Assembly: GCA_007121375.1 (NCBI GenBank)
Contig: SKLX01000079.1
Location: 1-5,130 of the forward strand
Source: Bacillota bacterium
Lineage (GTDB): Bacteria; Bacillota; Dethiobacteria; SKNC01
Length of the DNA: 5,130 nt
Direction of reading: 5' to 3'
The notes beneath the pieces are model-generated. The model made no database searches. It saw only the letters and a program-made list of their open reading frames with translations, and was not told the DNA's origin. The position numbers and the translations under genes were made by a program. Numbering within the stretch: position 1 is the stretch's first letter; each line of letters starts with the position of its first letter. This document shows, piece after piece, positions 1 through 5,130 of the stretch.

Positions 1-50
1 GTTCCATATTAAATTTATACAAAACTATAATAAATTTAGAAGTATATTTC

Positions 51-83
51 AAAAAAAAGAAAAAAACCTCCCCAAGGAAGGTT
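51..83 (-). terminator. Strong intrinsic terminator after ylzJ
   Basis: On the minus strand an 8-bp stem (83-76 with 72-65; AACCTTCC/GGGAGGTT with one G-U pair) closes a 3-nt TTG loop. It is followed by a T tract from 64 to 51 broken by a single C. This is a classic rho-independent terminator and marks the end of the tepA-ylzJ transcript. Confidence 0.9.
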
Positions 84-125
84 ACTGAATGGCTAAAATA
101 TTATAATTAAGTTTTTAAATTTCCC

Positions 126-335
126 CTACAGCTTTATTATTTCCCCCGGCTGCAGTAAAGGGTTTAAATAATCTTGAGGATTGCTGCTGAGTAAACGAAC
201 CACTTTTCCCCTTTGGTTTCCTAAATTTTCTACCAGCAGCTTAAATCCTCCTCTTTCTACTTCCTGGTATTCTGGTGAAAAGTCACTGTTTCCCTCTAAA
301 ACCAGTTCCAGGGGAATAGGGGTATAAATAATCAA
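126..335 (-). CDS. ylzJ: YlzJ-like small protein of unknown function
   Basis: A 69-residue protein that looks like the YlzJ-like family, found next to tepA in Bacillota; its biochemical role is not established. Visible features are the N-terminal MIIYTPIPLELVLEG, typical of the family, then a central acidic segment (GNSDFSPEYQEVERGG, 15-30). Next come a strand-rich KLLVENL and a C-terminal VVRLLSSNPQDYLNPLLQPG. It has no signal peptide, membrane span or cysteines. The TTG start shares four bases (TTGA) with the tepA stop, so the two are almost certainly made together, which suggests a TepA partner or modulator (inference). A strong terminator follows 42 nt after the stop, closing the operon. 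Identification rests on recalled family pattern plus gene order. Confidence 0.85.
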   Translation of the reverse strand: MIIYTPIPLELVLEGNSDFSPEYQEVERGGFKLLVENLGNQRGKVVRLLSSNPQDYLNPLLQPGEIIKL

Positions 336-1087
336 GCATCTTCACCTTCTTCTGGTTTACCCCCTGATGTCATCTCCCTTAATTTAGCCGTAGCAGTTCC
401 TAAACCACCGGCCTCGTCAATTAAACCCTCATCCACCGCGTCATGGCCCACTAATACAGCACCAATATCCCTTGCCAGCTGACCCGTCCTAAACATAAGT
501 TCCCTTAACTTGTCTTCCGTTACCTTTGAATGACTGGTAACAAAATTTATGACCCTATCCTGCATCTTATCAAGGTACTCGTAAGTTTGGGGCACTCCAA
601 CTACTAAGCCTGTTAACCTGATGGGATGAATGGTCATGGTAGCCGTGGGAGCAATAATAGAATAATCAGCACTAACTGCGATAGGAGCACCTATACTATG
701 ACCTCCACCCAATACCAGGGAAACAGTAGGCTTGGAAAGGCTGTCAATCAATTCTGCTATGGCCAACCCTGCTTCTACGTCTCCCCCTACAGTGTTTAAA
801 ATAACCATTAACCCTTCAATATTAGGATTCTGCTCAACAGCAACCAGCTGTGGTATTACATGCTCATACTTGGTAGTCTTATTTTGAGGGGGCAGAACCA
901 GGTGACCTTCAATCTGACCAACTATGGAAATACAATGGAGGCTGCTTTCCAAGTCAGGCACATTAATCTGCCCTAATTGCTGAATATTCTGGTTTGTTGA
1001 AGAGGATTGGTTTTCCTTAACAGAGGGGCCTGAAGGAGGTTTTCTTGTTTTGCGGAAAAAAGGCCTTCGGCGGTACTGTAGCCTCAA
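332..1087 (-). CDS. tepA: ClpP-fold serine protease-like protein TepA
   Basis: Member of the ClpP/crotonase-fold family, 251 residues, matching translocation-enhancing protein TepA (YmfB) of Bacillus, implicated there in protein export and spore-related processes. The conserved core runs from about residue 52: VGQIEGHLVLPPQNKTTKYE (56-75), the oxyanion-type loop NTVGGDVEAG (98-107), GGGHSIGAP with candidate nucleophile Ser131, and MTIHPIR with candidate catalytic His154. TGQLARD (201-207) corresponds to the HTGQ region of ClpP, making Asp207 a plausible third triad member (inference). The first 20 residues are very basic (RRRPFFRKTRK) and are followed by a Ser/Asn/Gln-rich linker to about residue 40. 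There is no hydrophobic signal peptide, so a cytoplasmic location is expected. The tail after 240 is Gly/Glu-rich. The stop overlaps the ylzJ start. Adjacency to RNase J upstream, apart from the Fe-S module, and to ylzJ downstream supports the identity. Confidence 0.93.
   Translation of the reverse strand: MRLQYRRRPFFRKTRKPPSGPSVKENQSSSTNQNIQQLGQINVPDLESSLHCISIVGQIEGHLVLPPQNKTTKYEHVIPQLVAVEQNPNIEGLMVILNTVGGDVEAGLAIAELIDSLSKPTVSLVLGGGHSIGAPIAVSADYSIIAPTATMTIHPIRLTGLVVGVPQTYEYLDKMQDRVINFVTSHSKVTEDKLRELMFRTGQLARDIGAVLVGHDAVDEGLIDEAGGLGTATAKLREMTSGGKPEEGEDA
343..350 (-). promoter_or_regulatory. Ribosome binding site of ylzJ inside tepA
   Basis: The minus strand reads AGAAGGTG, 7 nt ahead of the TTG start at 335-333. 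The start overlaps the tepA stop as TTGA, a translationally coupled arrangement. Confidence 0.6.
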
Positions 1088-1184
1088 TAATTTTCACTCC
1101 AATGCCCGGCTAAATGATATAACCTTAAGATATTGTAATATGTAGCTTTTACTTTAATATTTTTTTTATACTTTAGCCAAAAAC
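1088..1184. other. AT-rich spacer between the flavoprotein gene and tepA
   Basis: This 97-nt stretch shows no GC-rich hairpin with a U tract for the flavoprotein transcript and no convincing -35/-10 pair for tepA, although several TATA-like strings occur. Whether tepA has its own promoter or is read through from the Fe-S module cannot be decided from the sequence. Confidence 0.4.
1095..1100 (-). promoter_or_regulatory. Ribosome binding site that fixes the TTG start of tepA
   Basis: The minus strand reads GGAGTG, 7 nt ahead of TTG at 1087-1085. An in-frame TGA lies three codons upstream of this TTG, and the first internal ATG is deep inside the conserved domain. The TTG is therefore the only sensible start. 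Confidence 0.8.
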
Positions 1185-1772
1185 CTATTTTAATTCCCGG
1201 GCAAAATTACGTCCAGCCTCCATAACTTCCTTCAAAGCCTCTTTATTTTCAACTATCCCCGGTGAAGTCCTGACTTGACTGTAAAAAAGGCTCCCCTCTT
1301 CCTTAATATTCAAAATTTCGAAAAAAACTTCTACAATTTCTCCCGCATTTCTACAAAACCTTTTAACGTTACTACCTTCAACGCAGATATAAAAACCCTT
1401 TTTTCCTTCTTCTTCTCTAATGCGGGGCTTTTCTAAAACATGCCTGGCGGCCCAAAAAGCTTGAAACCTGTCTATCATCATTTTAGTTTGGGCTGACATG
1501 CTGCCAAAGTGAATAGGAAAGGCCAAAACTACTCCCTTGGCCTTTTCAAACATCTGGTGTATCTTTTGCATATCATCCTTAATAATACATATTCCATCTT
1601 TGTTGCAAGCACCACAACCCTGGCAGGGCTTAAAGTTTAACTGGTTAATAATTACTTTTTCGCCTTTAACTCCTTCCATGCCAGCTCCTTCTAAAAACTT
1701 GTCCAGGATAAGGCTGGAATTACCTTCCGCCCGGGGACTGCCGCTTAAAGCTAAAATCTTAGATTCCTCCAC
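1185..1772 (-). CDS. Iron-sulfur flavoprotein (Isf/NADPH-dependent FMN reductase family)
   Basis: Soluble flavodoxin-fold oxidoreductase of 195 residues, close to the size of archaeal and clostridial iron-sulfur flavoproteins. The N-terminal strand and loop ILALSGSPRAEGNSS (6-20) form the FMN phosphate-binding site. Next comes a compact CX2CX2CX5C motif (Cys50, Cys53, Cys56, Cys62; KPCQGCGACNKDGIC), the expected 4Fe-4S site of Isf proteins. AFPIHFGSMSAQTKMMIDR (84-102) is the usual flavin-contacting segment of the family. The C-terminal part has isolated Cys130 and Cys140 and no recognised domain. Isf proteins pass electrons between ferredoxin-type donors and acceptors such as O2, H2O2 or CO2-pathway carriers; the partner here is unknown. 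The gene lies 56 nt after the SufB-like gene with no terminator between, so it is probably in the same operon, either as an electron source for cluster assembly or as a client protein. The start is GTG. Confidence 0.88.
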   Translation of the reverse strand: MEESKILALSGSPRAEGNSSLILDKFLEGAGMEGVKGEKVIINQLNFKPCQGCGACNKDGICIIKDDMQKIHQMFEKAKGVVLAFPIHFGSMSAQTKMMIDRFQAFWAARHVLEKPRIREEEGKKGFYICVEGSNVKRFCRNAGEIVEVFFEILNIKEEGSLFYSQVRTSPGIVENKEALKEVMEAGRNFARELK

Positions 1773-1777
1773 GAAAA

Positions 1778-1785
1778 CACCTCCT
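1778..1785 (-). promoter_or_regulatory. Ribosome binding site that fixes the GTG start of the flavoprotein
   Basis: The minus strand reads AGGAGGTG, a full Shine-Dalgarno match, 5 nt ahead of GTG at 1772-1770. There is no ATG at a suitable distance in frame. Confidence 0.85.
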
Positions 1786-1811
1786 GTTAAACTGACAGGC
1801 TTTCAACCTGT
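1783..1811 (-). promoter_or_regulatory. Competing small hairpins ahead of the flavoprotein gene
   Basis: In the 56-nt gap on the minus strand, CCTGT (1799-1795) can pair with an upstream ACAGG (1811-1807) or with a downstream ACAGG (1787-1783). The downstream copy is part of the flavoprotein ribosome binding site (AGGAGGTG at 1785-1778). The two 5-bp stems are mutually exclusive and only the second would mask the ribosome binding site. The stems are short, so regulation is speculative. No U tract follows, so this is not an intrinsic terminator. Confidence 0.25.
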
Positions 1812-1828
1812 TTTAAAGCTGTTCTTAA

Positions 1829-2752
1829 CTACCTCAGGAAGCCTTCCAATATTTTATCTACTGCTTCATCTTCTGACAATCCCAGGGTCATTAGTTTAAG
1901 AAGCTGTTCACCAGCAATTTTACCAATAGCTGCTTCATGGGTCAGTTCTGCCTCGGGATGGTAGGCTGCTATCTCTGGCACAGAACGCACCTTTGCTTGA
2001 CCCATTATAATAGAATCACATTCTACATAACCCCTTGACTTTTCATAGGCAATAACCCGGGGATAAAATACTTGTTCCGATTCTTCTTGAGCAACGGAAC
2101 GAGATTTTATCTGGGTAAAGGCCTCTGCCCCCCTCAGATTAACTATTATATCAGATCGCGCCTGCTGTTTCTTGTGGGTTAGTAATCTTTCCGTTATAAT
2201 TAATTTTGCGTTTTTTTGTAAATTTGCTTCAGTAACTCTTTCAGTACTATCTACACCCCGGATCTGTACCAGTTCCAGCTCAGCTGAACCCCCTTCTTCA
2301 ATTTCAATAATAGTTTGGGGGTTTAACACCCTTTCTCCAGAACCCTCCCCCTGGCCATAGTGTTTTTCTACATAACGAAGGCGGGCACCCTTACGAACAA
2401 ATATGTTGTGTACACCATCGTGCCTGGATTCCTCTTCGCTGGCATTATGAATTCCACATCCAGCTACTATCAATACATCAGAGCCTTCTCCAATTTCAAA
2501 GGTATTATAAACCATATCTTTAAACCCGTCTTTTGTAACCAATACAGGTATATGGACAGACTCATTTATAGTTCCCGGCTTAACAATAATATCAATACCC
2601 GGCTTATCTTCTTTTGTCTTTATTTCAATGTTATCTGTAGATCTGCGGGAAACGCCCCCTCCATCCCTTCTAATATTATGAGCTCCCTGGGGAACTGTGT
2701 GAAGATCGGCAACTTCCTCTAACAACTTCTTATCAATGGCAGTCAGCTTCAT
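1829..2752 (-). CDS. sufB: SufB/SufD-type Fe-S cluster scaffold protein, short form (SMS/SmsB-like)
   Basis: Scaffold partner of the SufC-type ATPase, 307 residues against roughly 420-500 for classical SufD and SufB. The conserved SufB C-terminal core is clear: GYVECDSIIMGQAKVRSVPE (241-260), then AELTHEAAIGKIAGEQLLKLMTLGLSEDEA (268-297). Cys245 matches the SufB cluster-assembly cysteine, and Glu269, His272 and Glu273 lie in the SufB/SufD LxHEA motif. The middle (about 55-240) is rich in alternating hydrophobic strands, as expected for the SufBD beta-helix. It also holds a Cys/His-rich stretch, AGCGIHNASEEESRHDGVHN (97-116), with Cys99, His102, His111 and His115 as possible extra ligands. The long N-terminal region of SufB is absent. 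No SufS, SufU or SufE gene is in the window. The ATG start has a G-rich ribosome binding site and overlaps sufC. It is probably smsB in the SMS nomenclature; annotation pipelines would call it a SufD/SufB family protein. Confidence 0.9.
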   Translation of the reverse strand: MKLTAIDKKLLEEVADLHTVPQGAHNIRRDGGGVSRRSTDNIEIKTKEDKPGIDIIVKPGTINESVHIPVLVTKDGFKDMVYNTFEIGEGSDVLIVAGCGIHNASEEESRHDGVHNIFVRKGARLRYVEKHYGQGEGSGERVLNPQTIIEIEEGGSAELELVQIRGVDSTERVTEANLQKNAKLIITERLLTHKKQQARSDIIVNLRGAEAFTQIKSRSVAQEESEQVFYPRVIAYEKSRGYVECDSIIMGQAKVRSVPEIAAYHPEAELTHEAAIGKIAGEQLLKLMTLGLSEDEAVDKILEGFLR

Positions 2753-3479
2753 CTCTATCCCCCCTGCATACTTTATACCAATCGCAACCTACCACATCTT
2801 TAATAATTGGCCATATTCTGTCTTTATCTCCTATGTCTTTAATTTCTCCTCCTACTACCAGAATAATCTCATCAACCAGGCTCAAAATCCTTTCCTGGTG
2901 ACTTATTAATACAGTAGTAACTCCTTCCTTTTCATGCTTTTTCCTTATAACATTTAAAAGCATATCAAAGCTCCAAAGATCAACACCTGCATCGGGTTCA
3001 TCATATATGGCAAACTTTGGATTATTAGCCATCAAGGTAGCTATTTCTATTCTTTTCATCTCCCCTCCCGACAGGCTGGCATCCGCCTCCCGGTCCAGGT
3101 AATCTTCAGGGCACAGGCCTACATGCCTCAGGTAGCCCCTTACAGCCTTCCAGTCATCTATCCCTGAGGCAACCTGAAGGAGATCTAAAACCTTAAGTCC
3201 TTTAAAACGTGGGGGATATTGAAAAGCATAACCTATCCCTTTTTTTGTCCGTTCATTAATTTCCAGGGAAGTTATATCCTCCCCCTGAAAAGAAATAGTC
3301 CCCTGCGTTGCTTTGTAAAGGCCCATAATTAGCTTAGCAATAGAGGTTTTACCACTTCCGTTGGGACCGGTAATTGCATACAGCTTACCTGCTTCAAAAT
3401 TAAGATCTATGTTTTTTATTATATCTATTTCCTTTTCTTTTCCAGAGATCCGGTAGGATACTCCTTTTAATTCTAACAA
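2733..3479 (-). CDS. sufC: SufC-type ABC ATPase of Fe-S cluster assembly (SMS/SmsC-like)
   Basis: Soluble cytoplasmic ABC ATPase of 248 residues, expected to drive Fe-S cluster assembly with the SufB-like protein encoded next. Visible motifs in order: Walker A GPNGSGKT (38-45), Q-loop glutamine in YAFQYPP (Q87), signature LSGGE (136-140), Walker B AIYDE (157-161), D-loop around AGVD (164-167) and H-loop His194 in ISHQE. It has no membrane segments. The AFQYPP Q-loop and the SufB-type partner favour SufC over a transporter ATPase. The Walker B region reads DEPDAGVDLWSFD, unlike the DEIDSGLD form of classical SufC, which agrees with the minimal SMS branch. The C-terminus carries Cys232, Cys238 and Cys247 and ends CH. 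The start is TTG, supported by a strong ribosome binding site. The 3' end overlaps the next gene by 20 nt, implying translational coupling. An alternative is a generic ABC transporter ATPase, judged unlikely. Confidence 0.9.
   Translation of the reverse strand: MLELKGVSYRISGKEKEIDIIKNIDLNFEAGKLYAITGPNGSGKTSIAKLIMGLYKATQGTISFQGEDITSLEINERTKKGIGYAFQYPPRFKGLKVLDLLQVASGIDDWKAVRGYLRHVGLCPEDYLDREADASLSGGEMKRIEIATLMANNPKFAIYDEPDAGVDLWSFDMLLNVIRKKHEKEGVTTVLISHQERILSLVDEIILVVGGEIKDIGDKDRIWPIIKDVVGCDWYKVCRGDRDEADCH
2759..2766 (-). promoter_or_regulatory. Ribosome binding site of the SufB-like gene inside sufC
   Basis: The minus strand reads CAGGGGGG, a G-rich Shine-Dalgarno, 6 nt ahead of the ATG at 2752-2750. 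It lies within the last codons of the ATPase gene, so the second gene can be re-initiated by ribosomes finishing the first. Confidence 0.65.
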
Positions 3480-3485
3480 TGTATT

Positions 3486-3494
3486 CCCTCCTTT
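3486..3494 (-). promoter_or_regulatory. Ribosome binding site that fixes the TTG start of sufC
   Basis: The minus strand reads AAAGGAGGG, a near-perfect Shine-Dalgarno, 6 nt ahead of the TTG at 3479-3477. No ATG lies nearby in frame, so this site decides the start. Confidence 0.85.
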
Positions 3495-3511
3495 GTTTAT
3501 TATCTTTAATT

Positions 3512-3540
3512 ATTATACATTAACATTATTTTTCCTTCTA
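3512..3540 (-). promoter_or_regulatory. Possible sigma-A promoter of the Fe-S module
   Basis: On the minus strand a perfect TATAAT (-10) lies at 3517-3512. A weak -35 candidate, TAGAAG, lies 17 nt upstream at 3540-3535 and matches the consensus at only three positions. The site falls between the RNase J terminator and the ATPase ribosome binding site, where a promoter for sufC-sufB-isf is expected. The region is AT-rich, so a chance TATAAT is possible. No clear operator palindrome was seen. Confidence 0.4.
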
Positions 3541-3601
3541 CCCCTGACTCCTATAAAATATTAATAGAATATGTTCTTAATATTTTTTATTTTAACATGA
3601 C

Positions 3602-3633
3602 AAAAGGTAGAAACCAACAGGCTTCTACCTTTT
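3602..3633 (-). terminator. Intrinsic terminator after RNase J (possibly bidirectional)
   Basis: Perfect 11-bp inverted repeat: 3602-3612 pairs with 3623-3633, with an inner CC/GG pairing (3614-3615 with 3620-3621) across one mismatch and an AACA loop. On the minus strand the arm is GGTAGAA...TTCTACC, preceded by A residues and followed by TTTT. It lies 35 nt beyond the RNase J stop. The T tract on the plus strand is at least as good, but no convergent gene is visible, so termination of the minus-strand RNase J transcript is the likely role. Confidence 0.8.
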
Positions 3634-3667
3634 TTATTTGTGGTAGCTTACGGTATTTTATATTTTA

Positions 3668-5130
3668 TTATATTTCCATAATAATGGGAAGAACCATTGG
3701 CCTTCTCCTGGTTTTATCCCAGAAAAATTTGCTAAGAACATCTCTAACGATATTTTTAACCGTAGGCCATTCTCCTAATTTCTCATGACTGGTAGTTTCT
3801 AAAGCTCGAGACACGTGATTCCTGGCCTCTTCAATTAACCCTTCCGACTCCCGCACATAGACAAAGCCCCTGGAAACAATATCAGGGCCGGCTAATATTT
3901 GATGATTTTCTTTATCAATGGCAATTACAACAATTAATATTCCATCCTGGGATAGAATTCTTCTATCCCTTAATACAATATTTCCTACATCCCCTACGCC
4001 AAGACCATCAACCAGCACATTTCCTACAGGTACTTTACCAACTTTTTTGCCTGCTTTAGAAGAAAACTCCAGGATAGAACCGTTGTCTGAAATAAATATA
4101 TTTTTTGAGGGAATCCCTACACTCTCAGCCAGGTTAGCATGATGAATTAAATGGCGGTACTCACCATGTACCGGGATAAGATATTTGGGATTAATGAGAT
4201 TTAGCATTAGTTTTAACTCTTCTTGACTTGCATGGCCAGAAACATGCACTCCTGAAACAGATTCGTAATAAACCTTTGCTCCCCTCTTAAATAAATTATC
4301 AATGGTGCGAGAAACCAGTTTTTCATTGCCGGGTACAGGGGTAGCAGCTACAATAACCGTATCTCCAGGAATAACTTCTACTTTTTTATGATCTGACGTG
4401 GATATCCTGGTAAGGGCAGACATGGGCTCTCCCTGACTGCCAGTTGTCATTAAGGTTAACTGATTATCAGGATAATTATTCAGGTTTTCTACCTCAATTA
4501 AATTCTTATCGGGAATACTTAAATAACCCAGTTCCCTGGATATTCCTACTACATTAACCATGCTCCTTCCAATTACAGCAACCTTTCGGCCCTGCTTTAC
4601 CGATGCATCCATTACCTGCTGAATACGGTGTACATTTGAAGCAAAGGTGGCAACTATTATTCTGCCCTCCGAAACTCGAAATATCTCCTGGATTGTATCA
4701 CCAACTACCTTTTCAGATAGGGTGTAACCGGACCTTTCAGCATTTGTACTGTCGGATAGTAAAGCTAAAACACCTTTTTTCCCCAATTCCGCCAGCCGGT
4801 AATAATCAGTTATCTGTCCATCTACAGGAGTTTGATCAAACTTAAAGTCGCTGGAATAAACAATAATTCCTGCAGGAGTATATATAGCCATTCCTACCGA
4901 ATCGGGAATACTGTGATTTGTTTTAAAAAATTCTACTTTGAATTTATCGCTAACTTTCATGGTGCATCCAGGTCTAATCAAGTTCAAGTCAGAACTTTTT
5001 AATATATTGTGCTCTTTAAGCTTAACTTCAACCAATCCTAAAGTCAGTTTTGTACCATAGATAGGTACATTTAAGGAAGGAAGTATAAAGAGAAGGGCCA
5101 ATATATGGTCTTCATGTCCGTGACTAATAA
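3668..5130 (-). CDS. rnj: Ribonuclease J (metallo-beta-lactamase/beta-CASP), 5' end outside the window
   Basis: Cytoplasmic zinc-dependent 5'-3' exo- and endoribonuclease of mRNA decay and rRNA maturation. The frame is open to the window edge, giving 486 visible residues; about 70 N-terminal residues should lie beyond 5130, for a family-typical total near 555. The reading begins ISHGHEDHI, the HxHxDH metal motif (HGHEDH at 5122-5105). It continues with HSIPDS (visible residues 72-77), the metal-ligand Asp in SDFKFD (D94), GSQGEP, the beta-CASP HVSGHAS loop and PVHGEYRH (His321). The C-terminal domain ends TRRRPMVLPIIMEI, as family members do, so the 3' end is intact (stop TAA at 3670-3668). 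The TTG at 5101 lies inside the metal-binding region and is not a start. The J1/J2 assignment is open; position ahead of tepA matches B. subtilis rnjB. Residues just after HGHEDHI depart from the usual G-x-x-P pattern. A terminator follows at 3602-3633. Confidence 0.96.
   Translation of the reverse strand, partial: ISHGHEDHILALLFILPSLNVPIYGTKLTLGLVEVKLKEHNILKSSDLNLIRPGCTMKVSDKFKVEFFKTNHSIPDSVGMAIYTPAGIIVYSSDFKFDQTPVDGQITDYYRLAELGKKGVLALLSDSTNAERSGYTLSEKVVGDTIQEIFRVSEGRIIVATFASNVHRIQQVMDASVKQGRKVAVIGRSMVNVVGISRELGYLSIPDKNLIEVENLNNYPDNQLTLMTTGSQGEPMSALTRISTSDHKKVEVIPGDTVIVAATPVPGNEKLVSRTIDNLFKRGAKVYYESVSGVHVSGHASQEELKLMLNLINPKYLIPVHGEYRHLIHHANLAESVGIPSKNIFISDNGSILEFSSKAGKKVGKVPVGNVLVDGLGVGDVGNIVLRDRRILSQDGILIVVIAIDKENHQILAGPDIVSRGFVYVRESEGLIEEARNHVSRALETTSHEKLGEWPTVKNIVRDVLSKFFWDKTRRRPMVLPIIMEI

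Noticed and set aside
1..50. Promoter for a gene beyond the left edge
   Set aside because: TATA-like strings occur on the minus strand, but no -35 element at proper spacing stands out in this very AT-rich stretch.
1108..1178. 7-nt inverted repeat (GGCTAAA at 1108-1114, TTTAGCC at 1172-1178) ahead of tepA
   Set aside because: The arms are short and 57 nt apart in AT-rich spacer with no U tract; chance is the simpler explanation and it is not a terminator.
2360..2722. Plus-strand open frame of 120 codons opposite the SufB-like gene
   Set aside because: It has no ribosome binding site or recognisable domain and lies wholly antisense to a well-supported conserved gene. The same holds for the plus-strand frames at 1537-1899, 2172-2360, 3918-4142 and 4603-4845.
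3535..3560. Possible IscR/Rrf2-type operator (GGAGTCAGGGG region) upstream of sufC
   Set aside because: It is not palindromic and lacks the second half-site expected for such regulators.
3597..3788. Plus-strand open frame of 63 codons at the end of RNase J
   Set aside because: It begins inside the terminator hairpin and runs antisense through the conserved C-terminus of RNase J; there is no convincing ribosome binding site.
5099..5101. TTG as a start codon of the RNase J gene
   Set aside because: The frame stays open upstream and encodes ISHGHEDHI, the conserved metal motif, so the true start lies beyond the window.
1..5130. tRNA, rRNA, CRISPR, insertion sequence or attachment site
   Set aside because: No cloverleaf, repeated spacer pattern, transposase frame or long direct/inverted repeat was seen; nearly all of the window is explained by conserved genes.

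Overview
The window reads as the chromosome of an anaerobic, moderately AT-rich Bacillota, most likely a clostridial or Peptococcaceae-type lineage. The evidence is the RNase J / tepA / ylzJ gene order known from Bacillus and relatives, strong GGAGG-type ribosome binding sites, frequent TTG and GTG starts, and a minimal SufC/SufB-type iron-sulfur assembly pair beside an iron-sulfur flavoprotein. The genus cannot be fixed from this sequence. Every supported gene lies on the minus strand, so transcription runs from right (5130) to left (1).

Layout in transcription order. (i) 5130-3668: ribonuclease J, cut at its 5' end by the window edge, followed by a hairpin terminator at 3602-3633. (ii) About 3540-3512: a possible promoter. 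It leads into an ABC ATPase of the SufC type (3479-2733), a short SufB/SufD-type scaffold protein (2752-1829, overlapping the ATPase gene by 20 nt) and, 56 nt further on, an Isf/NADPH-dependent FMN reductase-type iron-sulfur flavoprotein (1772-1185). (iii) After 97 nt of AT-rich spacer: tepA, a ClpP-fold protease-like protein (1087-332), overlapped by ylzJ (335-126). A strong intrinsic terminator follows at 83-51. Positions 1-50 are AT-rich spacer with no gene.

How the genes fit together. RNase J, TepA and YlzJ are ancestral neighbours in Bacillota; in B. subtilis, from memory, the order is dapG-dapA-rnjB-tepA-ylzJ-spoIIIE. Here a three-gene iron-sulfur module with its own likely promoter sits between RNase J and tepA. 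The SufC/SufB pair matches the two-component SUF-like minimal system (called SMS, SmsC/SmsB), thought to build Fe-S clusters without SufD, SufS, SufU or SufE next door. The adjacent flavoprotein carries both an FMN-binding loop and a compact four-cysteine cluster motif, so it is a plausible redox partner or client of the assembly machine; that link is inference.

No RNA gene, mobile element, CRISPR array or attachment site was found. Most of the window is recognisable housekeeping sequence. The points most worth a second look are the SMS-flavoprotein module, non-conserved residues just after the metal motif of RNase J, and a C-terminal cysteine cluster on the ATPase.
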